Assembly (NCBI GenBank): GCA_004011035.1
Contig: CP025734.1
Coordinates: 828,001 to 892,000 of the forward strand
Origin: Bdellovibrio sp. qaytius
GTDB taxonomy: Bacteria; Bdellovibrionota; Bdellovibrionia; Bdellovibrionales; Bdellovibrionaceae
Reading direction: 5' to 3'
Length of the DNA stretch: 64,000 nucleotides
Part shown: positions 18,034 through 28,900 of the stretch, piece by piece
Numbering within the stretch: the first letter of the stretch is position 1
Layout: every line of letters starts with the position of its first letter
Program-made: the position numbers and the translations under genes
Notes under the pieces: generated by a model
Database searches by the model: none
Seen by the model: the letters and a program-made list of their open reading frames with translations, nothing else
Told to the model about the DNA's origin: nothing

Positions 18034-18819
18034 CTATTCACTAATAACGTCGTAAACCATGTGTGAAGTTGTTCCCACTAAGAACGTCACTTTCACATCT
18101 TGGTAACCACGGTAGTCTAAAAACTCAAGTAAGTTATCGCACATGTTTTTATTTAAAAAGCTGTAAGGCCCATTGAGACCAAGCGTAACTAATACTGCAG
18201 GGATCGCATTATTTTTAAGAGGACCGCAATCAACAAGTGACATGTTATTATCGGCTTTGCTATTGCCCTCGCGAAATAACGATACACGGCGAGTGTATGA
18301 TTGATCCAGACGACCCCAAGTGTACGTCTCAGATTTAAAAAGATGACGATCACGACCACCAGTTAAAGCTAGGTAATAAAAATCTTCTTCGTTTAAGTTT
18401 GTGTCGGTATAAAGTTGGCTGCTTAATTCGTAGTTTTTATCACGGCCATTTTCGCTTAAGCCTAAGACTTCGTGAAAGGCGATAAGCGCTGATTTGTTTT
18501 CATCAAGACCTAACTTAGATTCACGACACCATTTTTGCGAAAGGTAAATACGGTTCGCCGCAGGTTCGTTCATGGCGATGTATTGGTTACCTTCGAAATC
18601 AACCATTTCAGATTGAACTTCAACGATTTCAGCTGAATTAAGTTTTTGTAAGAATAGATCCGCATTGTAATCGATTGATTTAACAGAGCTATGAACGATT
18701 TTACCTAAGCTGATAAACTGCTCTACGCATGTGTTGCCACCGCCACGAACGCCAAATGACCCTGAGGCCATCGCAAAACTTGTAAATACTGTCAGTGAAA
18801 GAAACATTAATTTAATCAT
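18034..18819 (-). CDS. Secreted protein with HEVLG motif, TIGR02147-linked
   Basis: A 261-residue exported protein: the ATG at 18819 gives a clean signal peptide (MIKLMFLSLTVFTSFAMASG), whereas an upstream in-frame start would put 36 non-signal residues before it. The mature part includes GVRGGGNTCVEQF, then ALIAFHEVLGLSENG, a helical His-Glu motif lacking the second His of HEXXH, and four or more cysteines. The ATG overlaps the stop of the TIGR02147 gene by 4 nt. Secreted proteins paired with TIGR02147 regulators recur in Bdellovibrio-like genomes; the role is unknown. Confidence 0.68.
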   Translation of the reverse strand: MIKLMFLSLTVFTSFAMASGSFGVRGGGNTCVEQFISLGKIVHSSVKSIDYNADLFLQKLNSAEIVEVQSEMVDFEGNQYIAMNEPAANRIYLSQKWCRESKLGLDENKSALIAFHEVLGLSENGRDKNYELSSQLYTDTNLNEEDFYYLALTGGRDRHLFKSETYTWGRLDQSYTRRVSLFREGNSKADNNMSLVDCGPLKNNAIPAVLVTLGLNGPYSFLNKNMCDNLLEFLDYRGYQDVKVTFLVGTTSHMVYDVISE

Positions 18820-19643
18820 AAAAAATCCGGTGTTGATGCGGTTAATTTTGTTAATTGAATGCCTAAGCCAAAAACTTGCGTTTTTGTTTTTGCTTCTTGT
18901 GAAAGAGCCGTGATGCGGTTGAAACACTCTTCGATAATTGTTTCTGCTTCTTTCATTTGTTCTTTATCTAAAATAATAGTTTCAGTGCCGACAATGCGGT
19001 CTTCCATTTGTAAATTATCGATCGCCCATTTGCTGCGATCTAACATTTGTTTGTAGAAGCTTCTGATCGCTGCACTTGGTACTGCTGATTTCATTAAATG
19101 ACTGCAGTTTTCGCTGCGGTGGTATTTGCTATCAGTTAAAGTTGTAAGGCCAGCTTGAGTTAAGTTAGTTAAAATTGTTTCTGCTTCAGAATTTTCTAAT
19201 TTTAATAATTTTGATAATTGAGGAACATTCACGTGTGAATGAGCGCCTGACATTAAAACTAAAGTCGAGATGTGATTTAAATCAAGAATTTGATCGAATG
19301 ATTTTGTTTCAACATTTTTACGACGGTGAAATTGCGCTAAGCCAGAAAGTCTTTTTTGGATTTTTCCAACTTTTAATTCATCTGTTTCATGAGTGACTTG
19401 AACAAGACCAGTTAGGTATTCAATTTCAGTTGTTGAAAGCGAAAGCCATTCAGCCACTTTTAAAGAAGTATCCACTGATAAATGTTTTTTCTTATTCATC
19501 ACCGTTGATAAATAGGCGGGTGATAAATCCATCTTGTACGCAATCGATCTTAAAGAAAGTTTGCGGCTACTGTCTGACTGCTTGTTGGCAATCGCATCGC
19601 GGACATACATACGGTAATCGTCATATAAGAAAATGTTCGTCAT
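18816..19643 (-). CDS. TIGR02147/DUF4423-family regulator
   Basis: A 275-residue protein of the TIGR02147 family, seen mainly in Fibrobacter and Bdellovibrio-type genomes. It opens with FLYDDYRMYVRDAI, then a helix-turn-helix like that of Xre proteins (SLRSIAYKMDLSPAYLSTVMNKKKHLS), and ends with a DUF4423-type C-terminal domain (about residues 100-260) of unknown ligand. It is presumed to regulate transcription of itself and the overlapping secreted-protein gene. It is divergent from the first giant fibre gene across a 320-bp gap rich in palindromes, so it is a candidate regulator of that gene too (inference). Confidence 0.85.
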   Translation of the reverse strand: MTNIFLYDDYRMYVRDAIANKQSDSSRKLSLRSIAYKMDLSPAYLSTVMNKKKHLSVDTSLKVAEWLSLSTTEIEYLTGLVQVTHETDELKVGKIQKRLSGLAQFHRRKNVETKSFDQILDLNHISTLVLMSGAHSHVNVPQLSKLLKLENSEAETILTNLTQAGLTTLTDSKYHRSENCSHLMKSAVPSAAIRSFYKQMLDRSKWAIDNLQMEDRIVGTETIILDKEQMKEAETIIEECFNRITALSQEAKTKTQVFGLGIQLTKLTASTPDFL

Positions 19644-19963
19644 AGCGGGGGATAATCATTCGCCTTGAAACCTAAGTCAATCAAGAGACACCGAGATTTT
19701 GTTTAAATGTTAGTTTTTGTAAATATGGTAATTCAGAGGAGAATCGTATTTTTTTTAATAAGCTTTCAGTTGGTTATTAGAACCAAAACAATTAGCTTTG
19801 GGTCTCAAAGGGAGCCATTAAATTCAAACGTTGTTTTCTGCAGAAAACGAACATAGCCCAAAGTAGGTATAAATAAAAATAAACCTAATTACGTTCTAAT
19901 TTTGGGTCACTTATTTTGAGATAAACCCTACATAAATTCAATAGTTAGACCGATACAAGTTTA
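19644..19963. promoter_or_regulatory. Divergent regulatory gap with palindromes
   Basis: This 320-bp non-coding gap separates the TIGR02147 regulator from fibre 1. It holds a perfect 16-bp palindrome GTTTTCTGCAGAAAAC at 19833-19848, enclosed by the inverted repeat CTTTGGG (19796-19802) and CCCAAAG (19857-19863), plus TGGTT/AACCA arms at 19771-19785. Near the fibre it carries ATTTTGAGAT (19913-19922), shared with the hairpins after propellers 1 and 2, and a sigma-28-like box. I see no coding potential and no tRNA. Confidence 0.6.
19949..19956 (+). promoter_or_regulatory. Sigma-28-like -10 box, fibre 1
   Basis: ACCGATAC resembles the flagellar sigma-28 (FliA) -10 consensus GCCGATAA and ends 7 nt before the GTG start. 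A TAAA lies 12 nt upstream, shorter than the usual spacing of about 15. The same box precedes three sister genes. Confidence 0.4.
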
Positions 19964-22900
19964 GTGAAACCCGCCGGAACGTTTAACTTTATTTTAGTAA
20001 CTATTTTGTTGCTAGCCATGAATGCCATGGCTGTACCGGGTTTTACGACGTATCAGGCAAGAATTACCAAGCCTGACGGATCGCCGTTAGAGGCAAATAA
20101 CGTTAGTTTTCGCTTCACAACTTTAGATCCTAATGGATCGTGTATTCTCTACATCGAAGACTATACAGCCATCAACATGACAGGGTCGGCAGGCTTAGTT
20201 TCTTTTTCACTAGGTTCAGGAACAAAAGCTTATCCGACATCTGGAACAGTGGCCTTCAAAGATATTTTTAGTAATGCAAATGGCGGTATTACTTGTTTAA
20301 CTTCTGGAACATATACTCCAGGCGCAAGTGACACGCGTAAAATCGTGATGCAGTTTCATGATACGGCTGGCTGGCAAACTCTGCCTCCGATGAGTATCAA
20401 CGCCGTACCTTACGCGATGTACGCGACAAAATCTGATAATTCAGTTTTATTTAATAACAAAGCTGATACGGCATTTGTTCAATACACTTCAATTCCGACT
20501 TGTACAGCTTCGACGACTTTAACTTTTAACGGAGCATCTTTTTCTTGTATCACTGGCGCGGGTGGGGGAGCTTCTGGAACAATCACTTCAAGTGATGTAA
20601 CAACAGCTTTAGGTTATACTCCAGCAAATCAAGCTACACTTTCAAGTTCATTTACAACAGTAGCAACTTCTTATTCAACTGTGACTGCAACTGTTTCTTC
20701 ATTAGGATCATCTGTTACGGCGATTGCTTCAACAGTTAGTCAATTATCAGCTTCAATGGCCGCACTGTCTGCTGCTGGAATTTCTTCGTTAAATGGTTCT
20801 GCTTCTGCAACACAAACTTTTTCGATGTCTAGCGTTGGATCTGCTCCTGCAGTTGTTACTTTAAACGGAGTTCATAATTTTAGATTTCCGAATGCAGCAT
20901 CTTCAACAATTACAGCGGGTCTTTTATCTAATGCTGATTACGTATCTTTTTCTGGTAAATTAAATGCGACAAGTGCCGCAGTTATTGCAGCCTTAGGTTA
21001 TACTCCGCTAAATAGTGCGAGTGCTGCGGTAGTTACAAGTGGCAGTGTTGCTTCGGCTTTAGGGTATACTCCAGCAGATGCAGCTAGTTTTACAACGTTA
21101 AATTCAAATGTTAATGCAGTTTCATCTTCGCTTTCTAGTTTGGCTACATCAACTGCGGCTTCGTTTGCTGCGCTTTCTGGTAGCGGCATTGGTTCTTTAA
21201 ATGGTTCTTCTAGCGCTACACAAACTTTTGCAAATGGTTCGACGGGTAATAATCCAAATTATGTAACTGCTAATGGCGTTCATACTTTAAATATTCCGTT
21301 TGCATCTGCTGCGACGACTACAGCGGGTTTGATTTCGTATTCTGATTTTTTAAATTTTAGTAATAAAATTACATCAAGTGCGGTTTCGATCGCACAAACA
21401 TTAGGTTATGTTCCTGCAGATGCAGTGAGTGTAACAACATTAAGTTCTGATATTGCTGCAGTTTCATCTTCAGTTAATAGTTTATCTTCAACTAAAATCA
21501 CTTCAAGTGCGGCTTCAATCGCGCAAGTGTTAGGTTATATTCCTGCAGCCAGCGGATCAGTTGGTGCGGGTGGTGTAACAACCTTAAATGGATCAACTTC
21601 AGCAACTCAAACTTTTACTAATGGTACGACAGGTAATAATCCAAATTATGTAACTGCTAATGGTGTTCATACTTTAAATATTCCGTTTGCATCTGCTGCG
21701 ACGACTACAGCGGGTTTGATTTCGTATTCTGATTTTTTAAATTTTAGTAATAAAATTACATCAAGTGCGGTTTCGATCGCACAAACATTAGGTTATGTTC
21801 CTGCAGATGCAGTGAGTGTAACAACTTTAAGCTCAAATGTAGCAGCAGTGTCATCTTCGCTTTCAAGTTTTGCTACGACAACTGCAGCTTCGTTTGCAGC
21901 GATTTCTGGTTCAGGTATTTCGACATTAAATGGATCAACTTCTGCAACGCAATCATTCGCAAGTGCATTAACTGGATCGCAACCAACATATGTAACAGTA
22001 AATGGCGTACATACTTTAAATATTCCGTATGCTTCTACTCCTGCAGTAGCAGCGGGTTTAATTTCTTATTTAGATTATACAAATTTTAGTAATAAAATTA
22101 CTTCAAGTGCAGCTTCTATCGCACAAGTTCTTGGTTATACTCCAGCAGCGAGTGGATCTTTTTCTTTATCTTCTTCTTCAATCGCAGCTGCATTAGGTTA
22201 CACGCCGGGTGATGCAGCCAGCGTAACGACATTAATTTCAAATGTTGCAGCAGTATCAGCTTCGGTGAATGCCGTATCAGCAACTGTAGCTACAAAAATC
22301 ACTTCAAGTGCGGTATCAATCGCGCAGGTTTTAGGGTACACACCAGGTGATGCAGCGAGTGTAACAACATTAACTGCAAATTTAGCTACAGTATCTGCAG
22401 CAGCTAACTCGGCACAAGTTGGAGTAGCCGCAGTATCAGCTTCACTTTCAAGTTTTGCTGCGACAACTGCGGCTTCATTCTCGGCGATAGCTGGTTCAGG
22501 TATTTCGACATTAAATGGTTCGACTTCGGCTACACAATCATTTGCAAGTGCATTAACTGGTTCACAACCAACATATGTAACAGCAAATGGCGTACATACT
22601 TTAAATATTCCTTACGCATCTACACCTGCAGTTACTGCGGGTTTGATTTCTTATTTAGATTACGCAAATTTTAGTAATAAAATTACTTCAAGTGCTGCCG
22701 CTATTGCGCAAGTGTTAGGTTATGTTCCTTCGGCGAGTGGATCTGTTTCTGTAACTTCAGCGTCAATTGCAACAGCATTAGGTTACACGCCAGGTAATGC
22801 TACAAGTGTAACAACATTAATTTCTGATGTTGCTGCGGTTTCTGCTGCAGTGAATTCAGTATCATCAACTGTTGCAACTAAAATTACTTCAAGTGCGGCA

Positions 22901-25900
22901 TCTATCGCACAAACATTAGGTTATGTGCCTGCAGCAAGTGGCGCGGTGAATGCATTTTTGGCTCTTGAAAATAATTCGGCAACTTCAAATGGGCCATTAA
23001 TTAGTTTTTGGAAAAATCGAAACTACGCAGCTACTCAAAATAATGATGATTTAGGTTCAATTTCATTTTTCGGGCATGATGGTGCGGGTACTCGTCGTTC
23101 AGCTGCAATTATTTCCCGATCTGAAGGCACTCCGTCAACAAACTCTGTTCCAGGAATCATTACATTTAATACGACAGCATCAGGTTCAACGGATGTGACT
23201 GAAAGAATGCGAATTACAGCTAGCGGAAATGTTGGAATTGGAACAGCAAATCCGGGAACGCTTTTTGAGATTTCTTCAAGCGCGCCATCAATGCGTCTTT
23301 CTAATACTAATGTCGCTATTCCTGATTACAGTTCAGCAGGTTTTAATCCGGCGCTAGGCACGAACACTACAGCGCAATGGGTGAATTACAGCAATACAAA
23401 CGGTGGTTTTCAATTGTCTGGGTTTACCGCAAGTGGTGCAAGCACAACTGTACCAGCAACTTTAGTTGGGTACCATGGGGCAACAGCACCAACGGCACCA
23501 TCTATTTTAATGATCGGTTATAAATGGAATGGTTCTACAAATAGAGCAGGACTTGCAGCTACAGAAACTGTGGCGCAAATCAGAAATGCAAATACAAATT
23601 TAATGACGATTTTAGGTGACGGCAGTGTCGGTTTTGGTACATCAACTCCGGTGACAAAATTAGATGTGAGTGGTGCGATTCGTATTAGTATGGATTCTTC
23701 AACATGTGCCGCAAGTTACGCGGGAGCATTACGTTATAATTCTGGAAGCGTTGAAATGTGTAATGGCACAACTTGGTCTGCTTTTGGAGTAGCTGGTGCA
23801 GGTATTACGAATGTAAATGGTTCAACTTCTGGTTCACAATCTTTTGCTAATGCATTAACTGGTTCACAACCAACATATGTAACAGCAAATGGTGTTCACA
23901 CATTAAATATTCCATATGCATCTACTCCTGCCGTGACTGCAGGTTTAATTTCAAATGCCGATTACTCATCTTTCGCAGCTAAAATTACTTCAAGTGCAGC
24001 ATCGATCGCGCAAGTGTTAGGTTATATACCTTCAGCGAGTGGTTCGGTTTCTGTCACTTCAGCTTCAATTGCAACGGCGTTAGGGTACACACCGGGTAAT
24101 GCAGCGAGTGTGACTACATTAATTTCTGATGTGGCTGCTGTTTCAGCTTCTGTGAATACAGTATCATCAACAGTAGCTACAAAAATCACTTCAAGTGCCG
24201 CATCGATCGCGCAAGTGTTAGGTTATGTACCAGCTGCGAGTGGTGGAGTAGTGTCACAATGGACAACATCAGGTACAACAATTCACTATGCAACTGGTAA
24301 CGTTGGTATCGGGACTACTGCGCCAACATCAACATTACATATTTCAAGTGGGAGTTCGACTTCAACTAAGTTAACTCTCGAAAATACAGACACTGGCGGA
24401 CACACTTGGGGGCTTACATCAAACGGCAGCGCCAATACTCCAGGTGCGTTTGCTATTTCAGATAATGGTACTAAGCGACTTCTAATTGATACCTCTGGTA
24501 ATACTGGCGTGGGTACATTTATTCCAATGACTAAATTAGATGTGTCTGGTGCGATCCGCATCAGTATGGATACTGCAACTTGTGCTGCAAGTTATGCGGG
24601 TTCGATTCGTTATAATTCTGGAAGTGTTGAATATTGTAACGGAACTTCGTGGTCAGCGTTTGGTGTAGCCGGTGCGGGAATCACAAATTTAAATGGTTCA
24701 ACTTCTGGCGCGCAAACTTTTGCAAATAGCTTAGCAGGATCTGCTCCTACATATATAACTGCAAATGGAATTCATACATTAAATATTCCATATGCATCTG
24801 CAGCAGCAACTGTGACTGCGGGTTTAATTTCAAATACAGATTATACAACATTCATGAATAAAATTTCTTCAAGTGCAGTATCAATCGCACAAGTACTTGG
24901 TTATGTTCCAGCAAATTCGGCAACTGTTACAACTTTAAGTTCAACTTTAACAACTGTTTCAAATGCAGTAACTACGGCACAAGCTGATATCCTTGCGGTT
25001 TCATCTACAGTGAATTCAGTATCATCGACAGTAGCTACAAAAATTACTTCAAGCGCAGCATCGATCGCGCAGGTTTTAGGTTATGTTCCTGCAGCAAGTG
25101 GTGGAATTTCATCACAATGGAATACTTCTGGAACTGCAATTAATTATGTCGCTGGTAATGTGGGTATCGGTACAAGTGCTCCAACAACACTATTAAATGT
25201 AAATCAGTCATCAAGCACAAATTCGGCGACATCGACATCGTACGGGTTTATGCTCAATGACCAAAATGCCTATAGATTAAGTCTAGGTGCTGATGCAAAT
25301 TATTCCTATATTCAAACTTGGAATAGCAAACCGCTCATTATTAATGGCCAAGGCAACAATACTATTTTTAATACTGTTAGCGGCAGCGTAGGTATCGGAA
25401 CACTGGCTCCGGTCACAAAATTAGATGTATCGGGTGCAATTCGCATCAGTATGGATTCTTCAACGTGTGCTGCAAGTTATGCGGGGTCATTACGATATAA
25501 TTCTGGTAACGTTGAAATGTGTAATGGCACAACTTGGGCTGCCTTTGGAATTGCTGGTGCAGGGATTACGAATTTTAATGGTTCAACATCTGGCACACAA
25601 ACATTAGCAAATAGTTTAACTGGTTCTCAGCCAACATATGTGACGGCAAATGGTGTTCACACATTAAAAATTCCGTATGCATCTGCTGGCGCGACTGTGG
25701 CAGCAGGTTTAATTTCAAATACTGATTATACAACTTTTACAAATAAAATTACTTCAAGCGCGGCTTCAATTGCGCAAGTGCTTGGTTATACGCCGGCAGC
25801 TTCGGGTGGTGCATTAAGTTCGCCTTATATTTATTTATCTAAAAATCCAACACCTATTGTAAGTGATACTTACTTTATAAAAATGGAAGCTAACGACGCC

Positions 25901-28900
25901 TCTACAGCAGCGCCTACATTTTCGATGGGTTTTTGTGATGATGGTAACGGAGGTATTTCAACAGCCTGTTTCAATGCTTCAGAAACTACGCTCGGTACGG
26001 GATCAGTTTATTTATTCAAAGGTCAAGCAAGCTCTCAAGATATCAGATTAGACAATGGTCGAATTGGTATCGGTACTGATTATTCAACAACTTATCCTTT
26101 AGATATCAAATCTAGCACCGGCCCTTTCGTTACTAGAATTACGAATACATCAACAGGTAGCACTTATGGGGCTAAGATGTTATTCGAGCGATTTAGAGGC
26201 GTTAGTGGTGCAGTTCAAAACAACGACGTGATCGGTGGAATGTACTTCCGCGCGAGTGATGGCAGTGGGGCTAATACGACAAATGCTCAAATTGAAATCG
26301 CCGCCGCACAAAATCAAACTTCATCAACGCGTGGAAATGTAATGACGTTTACGACGACGCTAAATGGTCAGTCAAGCCCGACAGAGGCCTTGCGTATTCA
26401 CTCGAATGGTTTTGTCGGTATCGGAATAGCGACTCCGATTACAAAATTAGATGTGAGCGGTGCAATTCGCATCAGTATGGATTCTGCAACATGTGCCGCA
26501 AGTTACGCGGGCGCATTACGCTATAATTCTGGTAACGTTGAAATGTGTAATGGCACAACTTGGTCTGCATTTGGTATAGCTGGTGCTGGCATTACGAATT
26601 TTAACGGTTCAACATCAGGCACACAAACATTAGCAAATAGTTTAACCGGTTCTCAACCAACTTATGTGACGGCAAATGGTGTTCACACATTAAAAATTCC
26701 GTATGCATCAGCTGGTGCGACTGTGGCAGCAGGTTTAATTTCAAATACTGATTATACAACATTCATGGGTAAAATCACTTCAAGTGCTGCATCAATTGCT
26801 GAGGTATTAGGTTATGTGCCAGCTTCAGCGTCTGCATCGAGTAATTATTTAGTTAAAGCTAATAATTTATCTGATCTAGCAAGTTCTGCGTCAGCAAGAA
26901 CTAATTTAGGTCTTGGTGGTTTTGCAACGGTTTCAAGTTTAGATTTAGGTTCAGCTTCGGCAACGGGTACGATTGCTGATGCGCGATTAGCTTCGCAAAC
27001 AAATGTTACAAGTGGAACTCAATACACGAAAGTGACTGTTGATGGTAAAGGTCGTGTGATCAGTGGTGCACAAATTGCGTTAAGTGATGTGACTACGGCA
27101 TTAGGTTATACACCAGCATCAGCAACGGCTGCTTCGCAATGGACAACTTCAGGCACTACGATTAATTATTTAACTGGCAACGTAGGTATCGGCACAGGAA
27201 CTCCGACTTTTAAACTTGAAGTTGCAGGTACGGGACGTTTCAATCAAAAAATTGATATCGATGGTGCGGGTGCGTATTCGTATTTAACACTTTCAAAGAC
27301 CGGTTGGAATGGCGGAGTCATTGGTATCGCCAGCGGACCAACTACGTTTGCAACTTCAGCAGAAGCTGCTGGCGATTTAGTTGTAGCAAATCATGGAAAT
27401 ATTCTTTTTTCTAATAACAGTTTTGGGCGCACTGATTTATATATCAAATCAAGTAATGGTTATTTCGGTGTTGGAGGAATGGTTGCACCAACAGCAAGAT
27501 TGCATGTAGCTTCGGGAACTGCATCAATTGCAGCGTTTAAATTAACTTCCGGTACTTTATTAACTACACCTGCAAGTGGATCAATCGAGTATGATGGAAA
27601 TTATTTTTACATCACTGATGGCTCGAACACGCGTCGTTCAATTGCGACAGCTTCTAATCCGGGTACTTTAGATAATGCGACAACAATTACTTCAACAGGT
27701 AATATGTCGTTATATCCAAATTCTGGTACAAGCAGTGTGATCGTATCTAGTACGGTGGCTTCAACAAGTTCAAATAATGGTGCGCTTGTTGTAGCTGGTG
27801 GCGTTGGTATCGCAGGTAATATCAATGCGAGTGGTACATTAAATATTTCTGGTGTTGTGAGTATGGGAAGTCACTTGTACACAGGTGGCAACATTCATAA
27901 CGGCGGAAACAATTATGGTTTTTGGATGGATGCTCCGGGTAGTTACAATTATGGTATCTGGCGTGACGGAACAGATAATGTTCACATTCGTTCAGGTGGA
28001 TCAGCTAATCGTTTAACTGTAGCTTCATCAACTGGATATATCGGTATCGGAACTGCAACGCCGATTGCAAAACTTCATATTAATGCATCGTCAACTACTT
28101 CAGAGTCAGTGGCGATTGCATTTTTACCGACGACAACTTCAAGCTCAGGTTTACCGGCTTACGGTATTGGTATGGGCCCGACATCTTCTGAAGGTTATGT
28201 CGCTTATAGAGCGGGAACAGTGAATTCAAATTTACACGGTCATAAGTTTTTAGTGAATGACATTGAACGACTACGCATCAATGGTTCTGGTTTAGTTGGT
28301 ATTGGCAGTAATAATCCATCAGCATTACTTACTTTAACGGGTTCGAACGCTTTAGCTGGTGGTCTTCGTTTTGAAAGTACTTCGGGTACAGCAAATCGAT
28401 TAGCAATGTTTGCATCAGGTGCCAATAGTTTTGGTATTCAAAAATTAAATGCAAATGCAGCAATCTCATTTATGAATAGTTCTGGCAGTGACGAATTTAC
28501 AATTGATAACAATGGTAACGTCTTAACGGCTGCAAAATTAGGAATTGGTGCGGGTATCAATAGTAATCCAACAGCGTACTTACACATAAGTGCGGGCACT
28601 TCGCAAATTCCAGTGATCAAATTTTCGAGCGGAACTTTAACTACTACGCCACAATCAGGTACTATCGAGTTTGATGGAACAAATTTTTACGCCACAAACG
28701 GCGCAGGAACTCGTAATTCACTTGGATCACAATGGGCAACTTCTGGCACCACAATTAATTATACGAATGGATACGTTGGTATCGGCACGGCTGCTCCAAT
28801 TTATGATTTAGATATCGTTGGAACTTCGCTTCGCCTGGGTACTCCAATTGCTGATTCACAAGCCAAATATGCTTCAATGTTAGGGCGAACTTACACGAAC

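Noticed and set aside
18034-18819. HEXXH metalloprotease call for the TIGR02147-linked protein
   Set aside because: The motif is HEVLG, lacking the second His, so a zinc protease is not supported.
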